Under the pieces are notes generated by a model that did not search any database, was not told the DNA's origin, and worked only from the letters and a program-made list of their open reading frames with translations. The position numbers and the translations under genes were made by a program. A stretch of DNA of 64,000 bases from Algoriphagus taiwanensis (GTDB taxonomy: Bacteria > Bacteroidota > Bacteroidia > Cytophagales > Cyclobacteriaceae), in NCBI RefSeq assembly GCF_036245645.1, contig NZ_BTPE01000012.1:62001-126000 (forward strand), given 5' to 3'. Position 1 is the first letter of the stretch. Every line of letters starts with the position of its first letter. Below are positions 11,555 through 20,487 of the stretch, piece after piece.

Positions 11555-12055
11555 TTAATTCCCAGATTTTAATAATTCTTTGGCTGATGGTGCTTTTTTA
11601 TTTCCTCCATGATCAGGATGAATAAACGTGTGGAAAAATAGACGAACAAAATACTTTTCCTGAGTTTGAAATACCTGACTCATTCCATCGGTGATAGTAT
11701 ATAGAGTTTCCTCGTCTTGAGCTTCCAACCAATCTTGATCAAGAGCTTTAAACATTCTAGCGACCGGCACATATGTGCCATCTGCTTTTTGGACTGAAAC
11801 TGGCCGAGTGATTTTTCCTCCCTGAACATTGGTTTTCGCCATATAGCATTCACTTCTACCCTGATTAATAACCACCATCACTACTTCATGCTCTCCATCA
11901 GGGACCTCATACGCACCTCGATCATGGAAGGAAATATAATAATCTGAATAACAACCCTGGATTCCAGAGGCAAAGATGCTTTCGGCTCCTTGGCTTTGAC
12001 CAAATCCCTGAAGGGAGGCGACAAAAACAAAAACGATAAATAGAAGTGATTTCAT
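11555..12055 (-). CDS. Exported protein of unknown function
   Basis: A 166-residue protein beginning MKSLLFIVFVFVASLQGFGQSQ, a Sec signal peptide with a likely cut after the GFGQ region. The longer frame (from 12085) adds ten residues ahead of the signal and is less likely. The mature part has one Cys pair (IQGCYSDYY and SECYMAKT), an alternating strand pattern (HEVVMVVINQG) and a lysine-rich tail. I do not recognise the family. It lies 50 bp after the M19 dipeptidase on the same strand and shares its terminator, so a periplasmic accessory role is possible but unproven. Confidence 0.7.
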   Translation of the reverse strand: MKSLLFIVFVFVASLQGFGQSQGAESIFASGIQGCYSDYYISFHDRGAYEVPDGEHEVVMVVINQGRSECYMAKTNVQGGKITRPVSVQKADGTYVPVARMFKALDQDWLEAQDEETLYTITDGMSQVFQTQEKYFVRLFFHTFIHPDHGGNKKAPSAKELLKSGN

Positions 12056-12105
12056 AGAAATTATAGCTTGATTTTTGGAAATCAAAATTTAATTATTTTT
12101 TTCAT

Positions 12106-13359
12106 TCATCCTCCTTGTTGAGCCGCATAATCCTCTACCGCTTTCCAAACACGGAAAACATTTTTATAGCAGATCTTCTCGATATCCTCTTTGGAATATC
12201 CTCTTTTTAATAATTCTGCGATCAGATTGGGGAACATCGACACATCCTTCAGTCCAGTAGGCAAAGAATCTCCCACACCATCAAAATCTGACCCGAAACC
12301 CACATAATCAATCCCTACCAAATTCACCACATGATCGATATGGTCTGCTACTCGCTGTACAGTTGGGAAAGGATTGTTTGCTGCAGCATAAGCTTCTGCA
12401 TATGCTCTAAATGCAGAATCTGATCTGCTCAGGTTATTTTCTGCCATGTAATTGACCAAATGCTCCCGGACCTTGGCAGAACCAGCTGCGTAGGCGGAGT
12501 CTATGAAACTACCTCCAAAATTGATCATCATCACACCTCCATTTTTGGCCATAGCTTGGATGAGTTCGTCACTCATATTCCGCTCAAAACCCGGAGTAAA
12601 TTTTCTGACGGAAGAATGGGAGGCGATCACGGGCACTTTGGTGATGGCCAAAGCATCGCGAAAGGTATTGTCCGAAACGTGGCTCAAATCCACCATAATT
12701 CCTACTCGATTCATCTCAGCCACTACCTTTTCTCCAAATTCGCTTAGGCCTCCATGAGTCCCTGTGGTATCATAGCTGGCATCACCGATCAGGTTATCCT
12801 TGCCGTGAGTCAAGGTGATGTATCGAATTCCTCGCTTTTGGAAATACTCGACATTGGCCAGGTCATCTTCTATCCCGGCACCGTTTTCCATCCCCATAGG
12901 AAGAGAAATAAGCCCCTTGGCAAAATTGGCCTCTATTTCGGCCGGGCTGTAAGCCATGGCAAACTTGTCCGGAAATGTGGCTGCCAATCTCTCAGTCATC
13001 AATATTAGAGAATCTGCCAAAGCCTTTGAAGCTCCCGGCATAGCTTGGTTTCCTGCAGGAATATAAATCGACATAAAGGGAGCATCCAAGCCCCCCTCCT
13101 TGGAGCGGGGATAGTCAAAATTCCCGTCAGGAGTACGGACGGAAACATCCAAAATTTCCCGCTGAAGGGTAAATCCTCCTACTTTCATCCGATAGGGCAA
13201 GTCCACATGTCCATCTACCATGATGGTGGATTGGGCTATCTCTTTGGCTACTTCCAAGCGCTCGGCATCGGAAAGTTGGGTGTAGTCGATTTCCGGACTT
13301 TTAGTTTCGCAGGAAAAGATCATCCCTGCTAAAGCGATCAGGCTAAGGTATTTTTTCAT
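12106..13359 (-). CDS. Membrane dipeptidase, peptidase family M19 (lipoprotein)
   Basis: A 417-residue zinc dipeptidase of the renal-dipeptidase family. The N-terminus MKKYLSLIALAGMIFSCET carries a lipobox with Cys17, so it is probably lipid-anchored. Metal-site and family blocks are visible: DGHVDLPYR (first His and Asp), RYITLTHGKDN, IMVDLSHVSDN, VIASHSSVR, and the late GFGSDFDGVG. Family members cleave dipeptides, some with D-residues, and act in peptide uptake or wall recycling. Length is normal. The next gene downstream is the small exported protein at 11555-12055. Confidence 0.93.
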   Translation of the reverse strand: MKKYLSLIALAGMIFSCETKSPEIDYTQLSDAERLEVAKEIAQSTIMVDGHVDLPYRMKVGGFTLQREILDVSVRTPDGNFDYPRSKEGGLDAPFMSIYIPAGNQAMPGASKALADSLILMTERLAATFPDKFAMAYSPAEIEANFAKGLISLPMGMENGAGIEDDLANVEYFQKRGIRYITLTHGKDNLIGDASYDTTGTHGGLSEFGEKVVAEMNRVGIMVDLSHVSDNTFRDALAITKVPVIASHSSVRKFTPGFERNMSDELIQAMAKNGGVMMINFGGSFIDSAYAAGSAKVREHLVNYMAENNLSRSDSAFRAYAEAYAAANNPFPTVQRVADHIDHVVNLVGIDYVGFGSDFDGVGDSLPTGLKDVSMFPNLIAELLKRGYSKEDIEKICYKNVFRVWKAVEDYAAQQGG

Positions 13360-13530
13360 AAGGCGGTTTTTTTCACTTCTAAAAATAGAAGTATTCTGAA
13401 GTCGGTTGACAAAATATCCATAAATGGCTAATAAAGCAGAATATACTTGGCTTACCTACGGGTATAAAGCCATAGGATCGAAATAAAAGATGGATTTTGT
13501 GTAAATTTCCTTTCTACCAACCCATCAATC

Positions 13531-15258
13531 ATGAAAGACTTATCCGGACTCTTTCTACTCCTCTTTTTCTTGGCTTCCTGCCAAACTAGCCAAGATTCCC
13601 CGATTTCAATATCCATCGATGAATCCCTACAGGGAGACCTGCAAGATGGCCGACTCCTGCTCATTTTCTCCACCAATCATGAAGCTGAACCGCGATTTGG
13701 GATCAGCGACAATGTCGGAACCAATCAGGTTTTCGGGATGGATTTTGAAAATTACCAAGCTGGACAACCTTTGGTTTTTGACATGGAGAGTTTTGGATAC
13801 CCGATCGAAAGTATAGCTGATATTCCTGCAGGAGAATACACGGTTCAAGCTTTCATCCAGAAATATGAAACTTTTTCCCGCGCTGATGGGCACACAGTTA
13901 AGCTTCCCATGGACCAAGGAGAGGGAAGACAGTGGGCTCGAGCTCCAAAAAACATCTACTCCACCCCACAAAAAATTAGTTGGGAAAATGGAAAATCACT
14001 TTCACTAACCATAGATCAGATCATCCCTGCAGTCACCGAACCGGAAGACACCCAATACATCAAGCATATCAAAATCAAATCAGAGAAGTTGTCTGAATTT
14101 TGGGGTAGGGATATGTACTTGGGAGCTCATGTCCTGCTTCCAGAAGGCTTTGAGGAAAATCCCAATCAATATTATCCCCTGATGATTTACCATGGCCACT
14201 TTCCATCTGACTTTGGAGGATTCCGTACAAGTCCTCCTGACCCCGACTTGGGAGAGGATGACTACAGCGCAAGATTTGGGATCTATGGCTATGAGAAAAT
14301 GCAGCAGCAGGAAGCCTATGATTTCTATCAGCAATGGATTTCTCCGGACTTCAAGCGATTCATTGTCATCGAAATCCAGCACGCCAACCCCTACTACGAT
14401 GACAGCTACGCGGTGAATTCCGCCAACCTAGGACCTTATGGAGATGCTATCACTTATGAATTGATCCCATACATCGAGCAGCAGTTTCGAGGAATCGGAG
14501 AAGGATGGGCCCGGTTTCTCTATGGAGGGTCTACTGGTGGATGGGAGGCCTTGGCTGTGCAGGTTTTTTACCCAGACGAATACAATGGCTGCTTTGCCGC
14601 CTGTCCAGATCCGATTGACTTCAGGGCCTACACCTCTATCAACCTTTATGAAGACAAAAATGCCTATTACAAAGAGGGGCATTTCAGAAAGACTCCACGT
14701 CCCGGTCATCGCAACTATCTGGGACATGTCAATGCCATGGTCAAAGACATGAATCATCGGGAACTGGCATTAGGGGGAGAAAAAAGCCGCTCCGGGGATC
14801 AATTCGATATTTGGCAGGCAGTCTATTCCCCGGTGGGAGAGGATGGATATCCGAAGCCAATCTGGGATAAGTACACTGGTGAAATCGACTCGGAAGTAGC
14901 CGCTTATTGGAGAGAAAACTTCGACCTCCGCTACATTATGGAAAGGGATTGGGCCACTTTAGGTCCCAAACTGGAAGGGAAAATCAGGATTTATTGCGGA
15001 GACATGGACAATTACTATCTCAATAATGCAGTCTACCTAACGGAGGAATTTTTGGAAAAAACGGAGAACCCTTTTTACGCCGGAGAGGTTGCTTATGGTG
15101 ATCGGGCCGAGCACTGCTGGAACGGGGATCCGAATTTACCCAATTACATCACCCGACTGCGATACAATACCATGTATTTGGATAAAATTGCAAATCGCCT
15201 TCGGCAAACAGCCCCACCTTCTTTTAATCAAAACAACTGGACACTAACCAAAAACTAA
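13531..15258 (+). CDS. Exported alpha/beta-hydrolase, esterase-like lipoprotein
   Basis: A 575-residue lipoprotein (signal MKDLSGLFLLLFFLASCQT, Cys18). Residues about 20-190 are a strand-rich N-terminal domain; the hydrolase domain follows. The nucleophile elbow is LYGGSTGGW with Ser334; CGDMDNYY near residue 490 and His528 in AEHCWNGD are candidates for the other catalytic residues. An Arg/Tyr-rich lid-like region (TPRPGHRNYLGH) lies between. Substrate unknown; large secreted esterases of this kind act on polymer side groups or peptides. The beta-propeller gene starts 3 bp after the stop, so the two are an operon. Confidence 0.8.
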   Translation: MKDLSGLFLLLFFLASCQTSQDSPISISIDESLQGDLQDGRLLLIFSTNHEAEPRFGISDNVGTNQVFGMDFENYQAGQPLVFDMESFGYPIESIADIPAGEYTVQAFIQKYETFSRADGHTVKLPMDQGEGRQWARAPKNIYSTPQKISWENGKSLSLTIDQIIPAVTEPEDTQYIKHIKIKSEKLSEFWGRDMYLGAHVLLPEGFEENPNQYYPLMIYHGHFPSDFGGFRTSPPDPDLGEDDYSARFGIYGYEKMQQQEAYDFYQQWISPDFKRFIVIEIQHANPYYDDSYAVNSANLGPYGDAITYELIPYIEQQFRGIGEGWARFLYGGSTGGWEALAVQVFYPDEYNGCFAACPDPIDFRAYTSINLYEDKNAYYKEGHFRKTPRPGHRNYLGHVNAMVKDMNHRELALGGEKSRSGDQFDIWQAVYSPVGEDGYPKPIWDKYTGEIDSEVAAYWRENFDLRYIMERDWATLGPKLEGKIRIYCGDMDNYYLNNAVYLTEEFLEKTENPFYAGEVAYGDRAEHCWNGDPNLPNYITRLRYNTMYLDKIANRLRQTAPPSFNQNNWTLTKN

Positions 15259-15261
15259 ACA

Positions 15262-16152
15262 ATGAAAACCACATTAAAATCAGGAATTCTTTTCGCAAGT
15301 GCCATCTTGGCCTTTGCCCAATGCTCTGCTCCAAAAAGCGGTAGCAACGAGGAAATGGCTTCAGCAGATAGCACAGTTGTAAAAAATCCAAGCCTGACTC
15401 TCCTTTGGGAGACTCCTGCAGAGTTGATCACCAATGAATCGGTCCTTTTTGACCAATCTAGTGGCCAGCTTTATGTCTCCAATATCGGAGGAATGGATCC
15501 ACTTGAAAAGGACGGCAAAGGTTCGATAGCTATCGTTTCTACTTCAGGAGAAATCATCAACCCAGCATGGGTGACCGGACTAAATGCTCCTAAAGGAATG
15601 GCTATTTCCGATGGAAAGCTGTACGTGACAGACATCGATGAATTTGTGGAAATTGATATCGCTACAGCAGCAATATCAAACAAGTGGAAAATAGAGGGAG
15701 CGCAGTTTCTCAATGACGTGGCAGCACACGAAGGAACCGTTTACTTTACCGACATGAATACAGGCAAAGTTCACGCTTATGCGGACGGATCTATTTCCAC
15801 TATCTCGGAAGGAAATACCTCTATCAACGGGATAGCAGTGGCCAATGACGGTACTATCTATGGATTGGACGGATCCGGATTGAAAAAATGGAATGCAGAT
15901 GGCTCCACTACTATTATTAACTCAACAGTAACAGGAGGCGATGGCCTGATTATCATGGGAGACGGTAACTTTGTTGCCTCAAGATGGCAGGGAGAAATTT
16001 GGTTTGCCTCGGCTGATGGCGAAACCAACATGCTGGATACTAAAGCTGCAGAGTCGAACACTGCCGACATTGGCTATAACCCTTCCGAAAAAGTAGTTTA
16101 CGTCCCTACTTTTTTCAAAAACAAAGTAGCGGCTTACAAATTGGATTATTAA
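15262..16152 (+). CDS. Exported SMP-30/NHL-type beta-propeller lipoprotein
   Basis: A 296-residue protein with the lipoprotein signal ILAFAQCSA (Cys21). The mature part is a run of similar four-strand units (GQLYVSNIGGMD, GKLYVTDID, GTVYFTDMN, GTIYGLDGSG, KVVYVPTFF), which fits a six-bladed propeller of the SMP-30/gluconolactonase or NHL class. Databases sometimes label such proteins ATP/GTP-binding, but no nucleotide motif is visible. It begins 3 bp after the hydrolase gene and ends at a terminator, so the two probably act on the same exported substrate. Confidence 0.8.
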   Translation: MKTTLKSGILFASAILAFAQCSAPKSGSNEEMASADSTVVKNPSLTLLWETPAELITNESVLFDQSSGQLYVSNIGGMDPLEKDGKGSIAIVSTSGEIINPAWVTGLNAPKGMAISDGKLYVTDIDEFVEIDIATAAISNKWKIEGAQFLNDVAAHEGTVYFTDMNTGKVHAYADGSISTISEGNTSINGIAVANDGTIYGLDGSGLKKWNADGSTTIINSTVTGGDGLIIMGDGNFVASRWQGEIWFASADGETNMLDTKAAESNTADIGYNPSEKVVYVPTFFKNKVAAYKLDY

Positions 16153-16171
16153 TCCCAACTTATTCTTCAAG

Positions 16172-16201
16172 AAAGGGGGGCTGATTCAGCTCCCTTTTTT
16201 G
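16172..16201 (+). terminator. Rho-independent terminator of the hydrolase/propeller operon
   Basis: GGGGGCTG (16176-16183) pairs with CAGCTCCC (16187-16194), with one G-T pair, around the 3-nt loop ATT; A and T runs flank it, with a T-tract at 16195-16200. Confidence 0.85.
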
Positions 16202-16338
16202 TTTCCAAGTAGATTTAAATCCATTCATGGAAACTCAAATAAGGATTAGAGTTTTTCCATATCGATTCTGCTTTATTGTCCTTACCTTTATATTGATTCT
16301 AGATAATAACCCGAAGAGAATCAGGTAACCCGAATATT

Positions 16339-17337
16339 ATGAGTTCAAAACCTATCAATTACGAACTGGAAAAAAACATGGAAGTGATCTCCCAACTGGA
16401 TGATGTGGTAGGTCATGCAGTAGACACGATCCTGGTGGACCCCGATGACTGCTGGCAACCTTCCGACTTCCTTCCTGATCTTTCCAACCCTGAAGCTTTG
16501 GAAGACATCAAACTTTTACAGCAAAGAGCAGAAGGAATTCCTGACACCGTACTGACTTCCCTTGTAGGCAATATGATTACTGAGGAGGCACTTCCTTCTT
16601 ACCAGACATATTTCAACCTTCTGGAAGGAATCAATGATGAAAGAAGCCTGCTTTCTCCTTCTGGCTGGGTGAGGTGGTCCAAAGCTTGGACTGCGGAAGA
16701 AAACCGTCACGGGGATTTGTTGAACAAATATCTTTATCTGACAGGAAGAGTAGATATGAAAGCGGTTGAGCGTACCATCCATAGATTGATTTCCAATGGA
16801 TTCGACCCCAAATCCGAATCTGACCCATATCAGGCGATGATTTATACTTCCTTTCAGGAAAGAGCTACCAAAATTTCCCATGTAAACACAGGAAAACTGG
16901 CAGACAAAGCAGGAGACCATGTCTTGGCAAGAATCTGCAAGACTATCGCCGGAGACGAGGCAAGGCACGAGAAGGCATACAAAACTTTTATGTCCAAAAT
17001 TTTTGAAATCGACCCGAGCGGTGCCATGCTTGCTTTTGAGAAGATGATGAGAAAGCAAATCGTCATGCCTGCGGTGCTGATGGGTGAGGGAGGCAATAGA
17101 CAATCCCTTTACAAGGATTTTTCAGAGATCACTCAAAAAGTCGGTATTTATACAGGCTGGGATTATGCACGAATCATTCAGCATTTGGTAGACCATTGGA
17201 AAGTAGAAGCTGTGACTGGTCTAAATGATCTGGCTTCCAAAGCCCAGGATTACCTCGCTAATTTGGCAGACCGATACATGAGATTGGCAGACCGAATGAA
17301 AGCCCCTGACGAAGTCAAGCTTGCCTGGCTAAAATAA
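16339..17337 (+). CDS. Acyl-[acyl-carrier-protein] desaturase (ferritin-like di-iron)
   Basis: A 332-residue soluble desaturase of the plant stearoyl-ACP type, which introduces a cis double bond into acyl-ACP using O2 and ferredoxin. The two di-iron motifs are complete: the EENRH box (120-124) and DEARH (206-210); further ligand Glu residues are near 82 (TEEA) and 174 (FQERAT). No membrane segments, so cytosolic. It is a single-gene unit with its own terminator 4 bp after the stop. It would make monounsaturated fatty acids for membrane fluidity under oxygen. Confidence 0.92.
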   Translation: MSSKPINYELEKNMEVISQLDDVVGHAVDTILVDPDDCWQPSDFLPDLSNPEALEDIKLLQQRAEGIPDTVLTSLVGNMITEEALPSYQTYFNLLEGINDERSLLSPSGWVRWSKAWTAEENRHGDLLNKYLYLTGRVDMKAVERTIHRLISNGFDPKSESDPYQAMIYTSFQERATKISHVNTGKLADKAGDHVLARICKTIAGDEARHEKAYKTFMSKIFEIDPSGAMLAFEKMMRKQIVMPAVLMGEGGNRQSLYKDFSEITQKVGIYTGWDYARIIQHLVDHWKVEAVTGLNDLASKAQDYLANLADRYMRLADRMKAPDEVKLAWLK

Positions 17338-17341
17338 ACTT

Positions 17342-17372
17342 AAAAGTCCTTCTGAAAAGAGGGACTTTTTTT
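17342..17372 (+). terminator. Rho-independent terminator of the acyl-ACP desaturase gene
   Basis: AGTCCTTCT (17345-17353) pairs with AGAGGGACT (17358-17366) around a GAAA tetraloop, followed by a run of seven T. Confidence 0.92.
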
Positions 17373-17401
17373 GTATTTCCTGATCCCTTTGCCATCCAAA
17401 T

Positions 17402-18700
17402 ATGAAAAAACCAATATCCCTCCTTCTTATGACTTGCCTTTTCCTCTACCATGGAAGAGGTAAGGCTCAAGACTTCAGAGTAAATGAAGACAGACTGCAT
17501 TCCACTTTGATGACATTATCCACCTATGGCAAAAATGAAAAAGGAGGCAGCGACCGGATTGCCTATTCCAGCCATGATGTTGAAGCCCGCGACTACGTCA
17601 AGGAGCTCATGATAAAGGCCGGGATGGAAGTCAGTGTGGATTTTGCAGGAAATATTATTGGCAGAAGACCAGGAAGAAACCCGGAAATGAAGCCAATTTC
17701 TTTTGGCTCCCATATCGACGAAGTCCCAAATGGAGGAGACTATGACGGTCCAGTCGGATCTTTGGCAGCCATTGAGGTGGTCCAAACTCTGGCAGAAAAC
17801 AGACTATATACCGATCACCCACTGGAGGTCATCATTTTCACCAACGAAGAGGGAGGAGTGGTTGGCAGCCGGGCGATCGTCGGAGCCTTGAGCCAAGAGG
17901 CGATTCAGGTGGTAAGCAATGCCGGAGTGACTCAGGCTGAAGGAATAAAGCTTCTTGGAGGCAATCCGGAAAGAATCCCTGAAATAAAGCGAAATCCAGG
18001 TGATATAGCCGCTTTTTTGGAACTGCACATCGAGCAAGGCGGAAATCTTTATAATGAAAAACTGGATATCGGTGTGGTCGAAGGCATAGTCGCTATCGAG
18101 TGGTGGGAGATTTCGTTCAAGGGCAAGGCCAATCATGCCGGCACTACGCCCATGGATATGCGAAAAGACCCCATGCTTCCGGCGGCGGAGTTAATCTTGG
18201 AAGTCAACCGGATTGTTAATTCTTTCGAAGGGAGACAAGTCGGGACGGTCGGTAAAATTCAAGCTTTTCCTGGGGCTGGAAATGTGATCCCGGGAGAAGT
18301 AAAACTCAACCTGGAAATCAGAGACCTTTCTTCTGAAAAAATCTGGACGATCTACAAGGAAATCGAAGCCAAAGCCAAGGAATTAGCCGAAAAAAGCGAA
18401 ACTCAACTCGATATCAACCATATAGAAGTGGCAAGCAAACCGGCCTTGGCAGACCCAATGATCCGTGAGATCATTCAGAAAGAAGCAGAAAAGTTAGGGT
18501 TGACCACCAAAAGTCTTCCAAGCGGAGCAGGCCATGATGCACAGGAGATGGCTAGAATAGCCCCGATGGGAATGATTTTTATCCCTAGCAAAGATGGCAT
18601 CAGTCATGCACCCGAAGAATACTCCTCAAAGAAGGATATAGCGAATGGAGCTAACGTCCTTTTAAATACCATTCTGACGTTGGACAGAACCTTAAAGTAA
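17402..18700 (+). CDS. Exported Zn-dependent amidohydrolase, M20 family (allantoate/N-carbamoyl amino acid hydrolase-like)
   Basis: A 432-residue protein. After a signal peptide (MKKPISLLLMTCLFLYHGRGKAQ) comes an M20-type di-zinc catalytic domain interrupted by a dimerisation domain. Metal-site motifs are GSHID (His104), Asp115 in GGDYDGPVG, NEEGG (149-152) and later LELHIEQGG and GAGHDAQ. These motifs fit the allantoate amidohydrolase / beta-ureidopropionase / N-carbamoyl-L-amino-acid hydrolase branch, which releases ammonia and CO2 from carbamoyl groups. Characterised members are mostly cytosolic, so the signal peptide is unusual and points to a periplasmic substrate. Confidence 0.88.
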   Translation: MKKPISLLLMTCLFLYHGRGKAQDFRVNEDRLHSTLMTLSTYGKNEKGGSDRIAYSSHDVEARDYVKELMIKAGMEVSVDFAGNIIGRRPGRNPEMKPISFGSHIDEVPNGGDYDGPVGSLAAIEVVQTLAENRLYTDHPLEVIIFTNEEGGVVGSRAIVGALSQEAIQVVSNAGVTQAEGIKLLGGNPERIPEIKRNPGDIAAFLELHIEQGGNLYNEKLDIGVVEGIVAIEWWEISFKGKANHAGTTPMDMRKDPMLPAAELILEVNRIVNSFEGRQVGTVGKIQAFPGAGNVIPGEVKLNLEIRDLSSEKIWTIYKEIEAKAKELAEKSETQLDINHIEVASKPALADPMIREIIQKEAEKLGLTTKSLPSGAGHDAQEMARIAPMGMIFIPSKDGISHAPEEYSSKKDIANGANVLLNTILTLDRTLK

Positions 18701-18767
18701 AAATCATATCGAAAGAAAACTTTTTTCGCTTTTTTCCAATTAAATGTCTATACAACTATTTCCAATC

Positions 18768-19610
18768 ATGAGACAAATCAAGAAAATCCATAAAGCGGAG
18801 TACCGACCAATTGACGATCTAGTCACCTACAGCCCAATGCCGACCCGCTCTCTTTCCATGATTGACCCGTTTTTATTTCTGAATCACCATGGATTGCAGA
18901 CTTATCCCCAGCATAATCACGGGTTGCCATTCGGTCCACATCCGCACAGAGGGATGGAAACCGTAACCTTTATTTTGGAAGGAGACATCATGCATTCGGA
19001 TTCTACAGGAAAAAATTCGGTAATCGGACCTGGAGGAGTACAATACATGACAGCTGGAAAAGGCTTGATCCATGCCGAAGTTTCCAGTCCGGAGTTTAAG
19101 CGTAAAGGAGGAGAATTGGAAATTCTTCAGCTGTGGTTGAACCTCCCCGCTTCCAAGAAAATGATTGCTCCCAAATATAAAGGTTTACAAAAGGAAGAAA
19201 TACCCTTTTTCGAACTCGACCAAGGAAAGGTGCGAGTTCAGCAGTTGTTTGGAGAATGGAACGGAGTGAAGGGGGCATTTGAGGGTAATTTTCCTATTCA
19301 AATGAGCACAATCTACCTGGACAAGGGAGGGAGATTTGAAAAGGTCGTTCCTGCCCCCGAAAATGTCTTTTTCTATATCGTCAGAGGAGAGCTAAAAGTT
19401 AATGGAGAGGAGCTGGTCATGAGACATTTGATCGAGTTTGCCAATACTGGAGAAAAAATAGCCGTGGAGGCGTTGGAAGACTCAATCTTGATTTTGGGCC
19501 ATGCCTTGCCATTTAATGAGCCTGTAGTAGCTCAGGGTCCTTTTGTGATGAATACTCAACAGCAGATTTACGAGGCTTATCAAGATTACCAAGCTGGAAA
19601 ATTTGCCTGA
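18768..19610 (+). CDS. Pirin family bicupin protein
   Basis: A 280-residue protein of two cupin domains. The metal site of the N-terminal cupin is visible in GPHPHRGMETVTFILEG followed by the HSDS and LIHAEVSS blocks. Some pirins are quercetinases or redox-linked regulators; the substrate here is unknown. I start at the ATG at 18768 (MRQIKKIHKAEYRP) because family similarity begins there; another in-frame ATG at 18744 would add eight residues. Its TGA abuts the stop of the convergent zinc-ribbon gene (TGATCA), with no terminator between. Confidence 0.9.
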   Translation: MRQIKKIHKAEYRPIDDLVTYSPMPTRSLSMIDPFLFLNHHGLQTYPQHNHGLPFGPHPHRGMETVTFILEGDIMHSDSTGKNSVIGPGGVQYMTAGKGLIHAEVSSPEFKRKGGELEILQLWLNLPASKKMIAPKYKGLQKEEIPFFELDQGKVRVQQLFGEWNGVKGAFEGNFPIQMSTIYLDKGGRFEKVVPAPENVFFYIVRGELKVNGEELVMRHLIEFANTGEKIAVEALEDSILILGHALPFNEPVVAQGPFVMNTQQQIYEAYQDYQAGKFA

Positions 19611-19934
19611 TCAGTTCAGTTGATTGTCTGATCTGATTTTCTCAGCCTGATCCAGACCATCCTGCAATCTCCTCAGAGATTCTATGGATTGTCTGGATTT
19701 TTCTTGATCAATAGTCAGCTCCAATCCACATCCGTGGCAAAGTACCGGCTCATAATTGATCAAAGAAGCGATGCTGATGACCAGCTTGGTACCACACTCC
19801 GGACAGGATAAACCCGGCTGTCGAGCCACTTCCACGATGGGAGTTTTCTCAGGCTCAGCAGGTTGGGATTCCTTTTTCCCCACCCCAAACCAGCTTAGAA
19901 TTCGATCTTTGAAGGTAATTATCCAATTGGCCAT
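19611..19934 (-). CDS. Small zinc-ribbon protein, last gene of the DUF2589 operon
   Basis: A 107-residue protein. The N-terminus MANWIITFKDRILSWFGVGKK is amphipathic and could lie on a membrane or partner. A four-cysteine zinc ribbon follows: SCPECG near residue 44 and LCHGCG near residue 69. The tail is a charged helix with a coiled-coil-like pattern (SIESLRRLQDGLDQAEKI). The ATG overlaps the upstream DUF2589 stop by one base (TAATG), so it is translated with that protein. No enzyme motif is visible. It looks like an adaptor or nucleic-acid/protein-binding partner of the DUF2589 proteins. Confidence 0.75.
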   Translation of the reverse strand: MANWIITFKDRILSWFGVGKKESQPAEPEKTPIVEVARQPGLSCPECGTKLVISIASLINYEPVLCHGCGLELTIDQEKSRQSIESLRRLQDGLDQAEKIRSDNQLN

Positions 19935-20476
19935 TAGGTCTCTTTATTTGCGTTATCCAAAATATTCAGAAGTTGGACCATCCCGATTGCAGGTTCAGCT
20001 TGGGCAAGTCGGATTTTGACATTCATATTGGCCGTGGCAGCCTGAGTAGTATTGGGCTGATTAGGAACTGGCTTTTTCCCGAATATTCCTTTCAGTCTGA
20101 GCGAACTTGTATCTCCAATAAATTTATTCCCAATGGAACCTCCGCTTTTGGGAGTACTTGCAGATTGGTCAGGCTGAGACAGCGCCAAATCAAACTCTAT
20201 TTCTGCCTCAGCTACTTTCAAGGATGGAATTGGTATAATAGTCAATAAAGGGACCGCTATTTTGGCAGTTTTGGAAGAACCGTCAGCCTCCACCTTTTGA
20301 TAGGTAAAAATGATGTTTCTTACCTCCCCGAAGTCCTCATCAGTAGATGTGGATGTCTTTGAAAACCCTACTTCTTGGATAAACTCAGCAGTTGCCTTTG
20401 CCGCAATTGCCTCTGCCTGGACTACTGCAGCCAAAGGGGCTCCCAGCAGGTCAGAAATATATCTTGGTGTGATCAT
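19934..20476 (-). CDS. DUF2589 domain-containing protein (second paralogue)
   Basis: A 180-residue protein without signal peptide or membrane segment. It aligns by eye with the 217-residue protein encoded at 21682-22335: the helical start (GAPLAAVVQAEAIAAKATAEFIQEVGF), the GEVRNIIFTYQK strand, the core IAVPLLTIIPIPSLKVAEAE and the C-terminal strand and helix (MNVKIRLAQAEPAIGMVQLLNILD). DUF2589 is a family with no established function. It overlaps the zinc-ribbon gene by 1 bp and begins 11 bp after the 383-residue protein. A Ser/Pro/Gly-rich variable insert sits between core and C-terminal strand. Confidence 0.85.
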   Translation of the reverse strand: MITPRYISDLLGAPLAAVVQAEAIAAKATAEFIQEVGFSKTSTSTDEDFGEVRNIIFTYQKVEADGSSKTAKIAVPLLTIIPIPSLKVAEAEIEFDLALSQPDQSASTPKSGGSIGNKFIGDTSSLRLKGIFGKKPVPNQPNTTQAATANMNVKIRLAQAEPAIGMVQLLNILDNANKET

Positions 20477-20487
20477 GATATCAGGGA

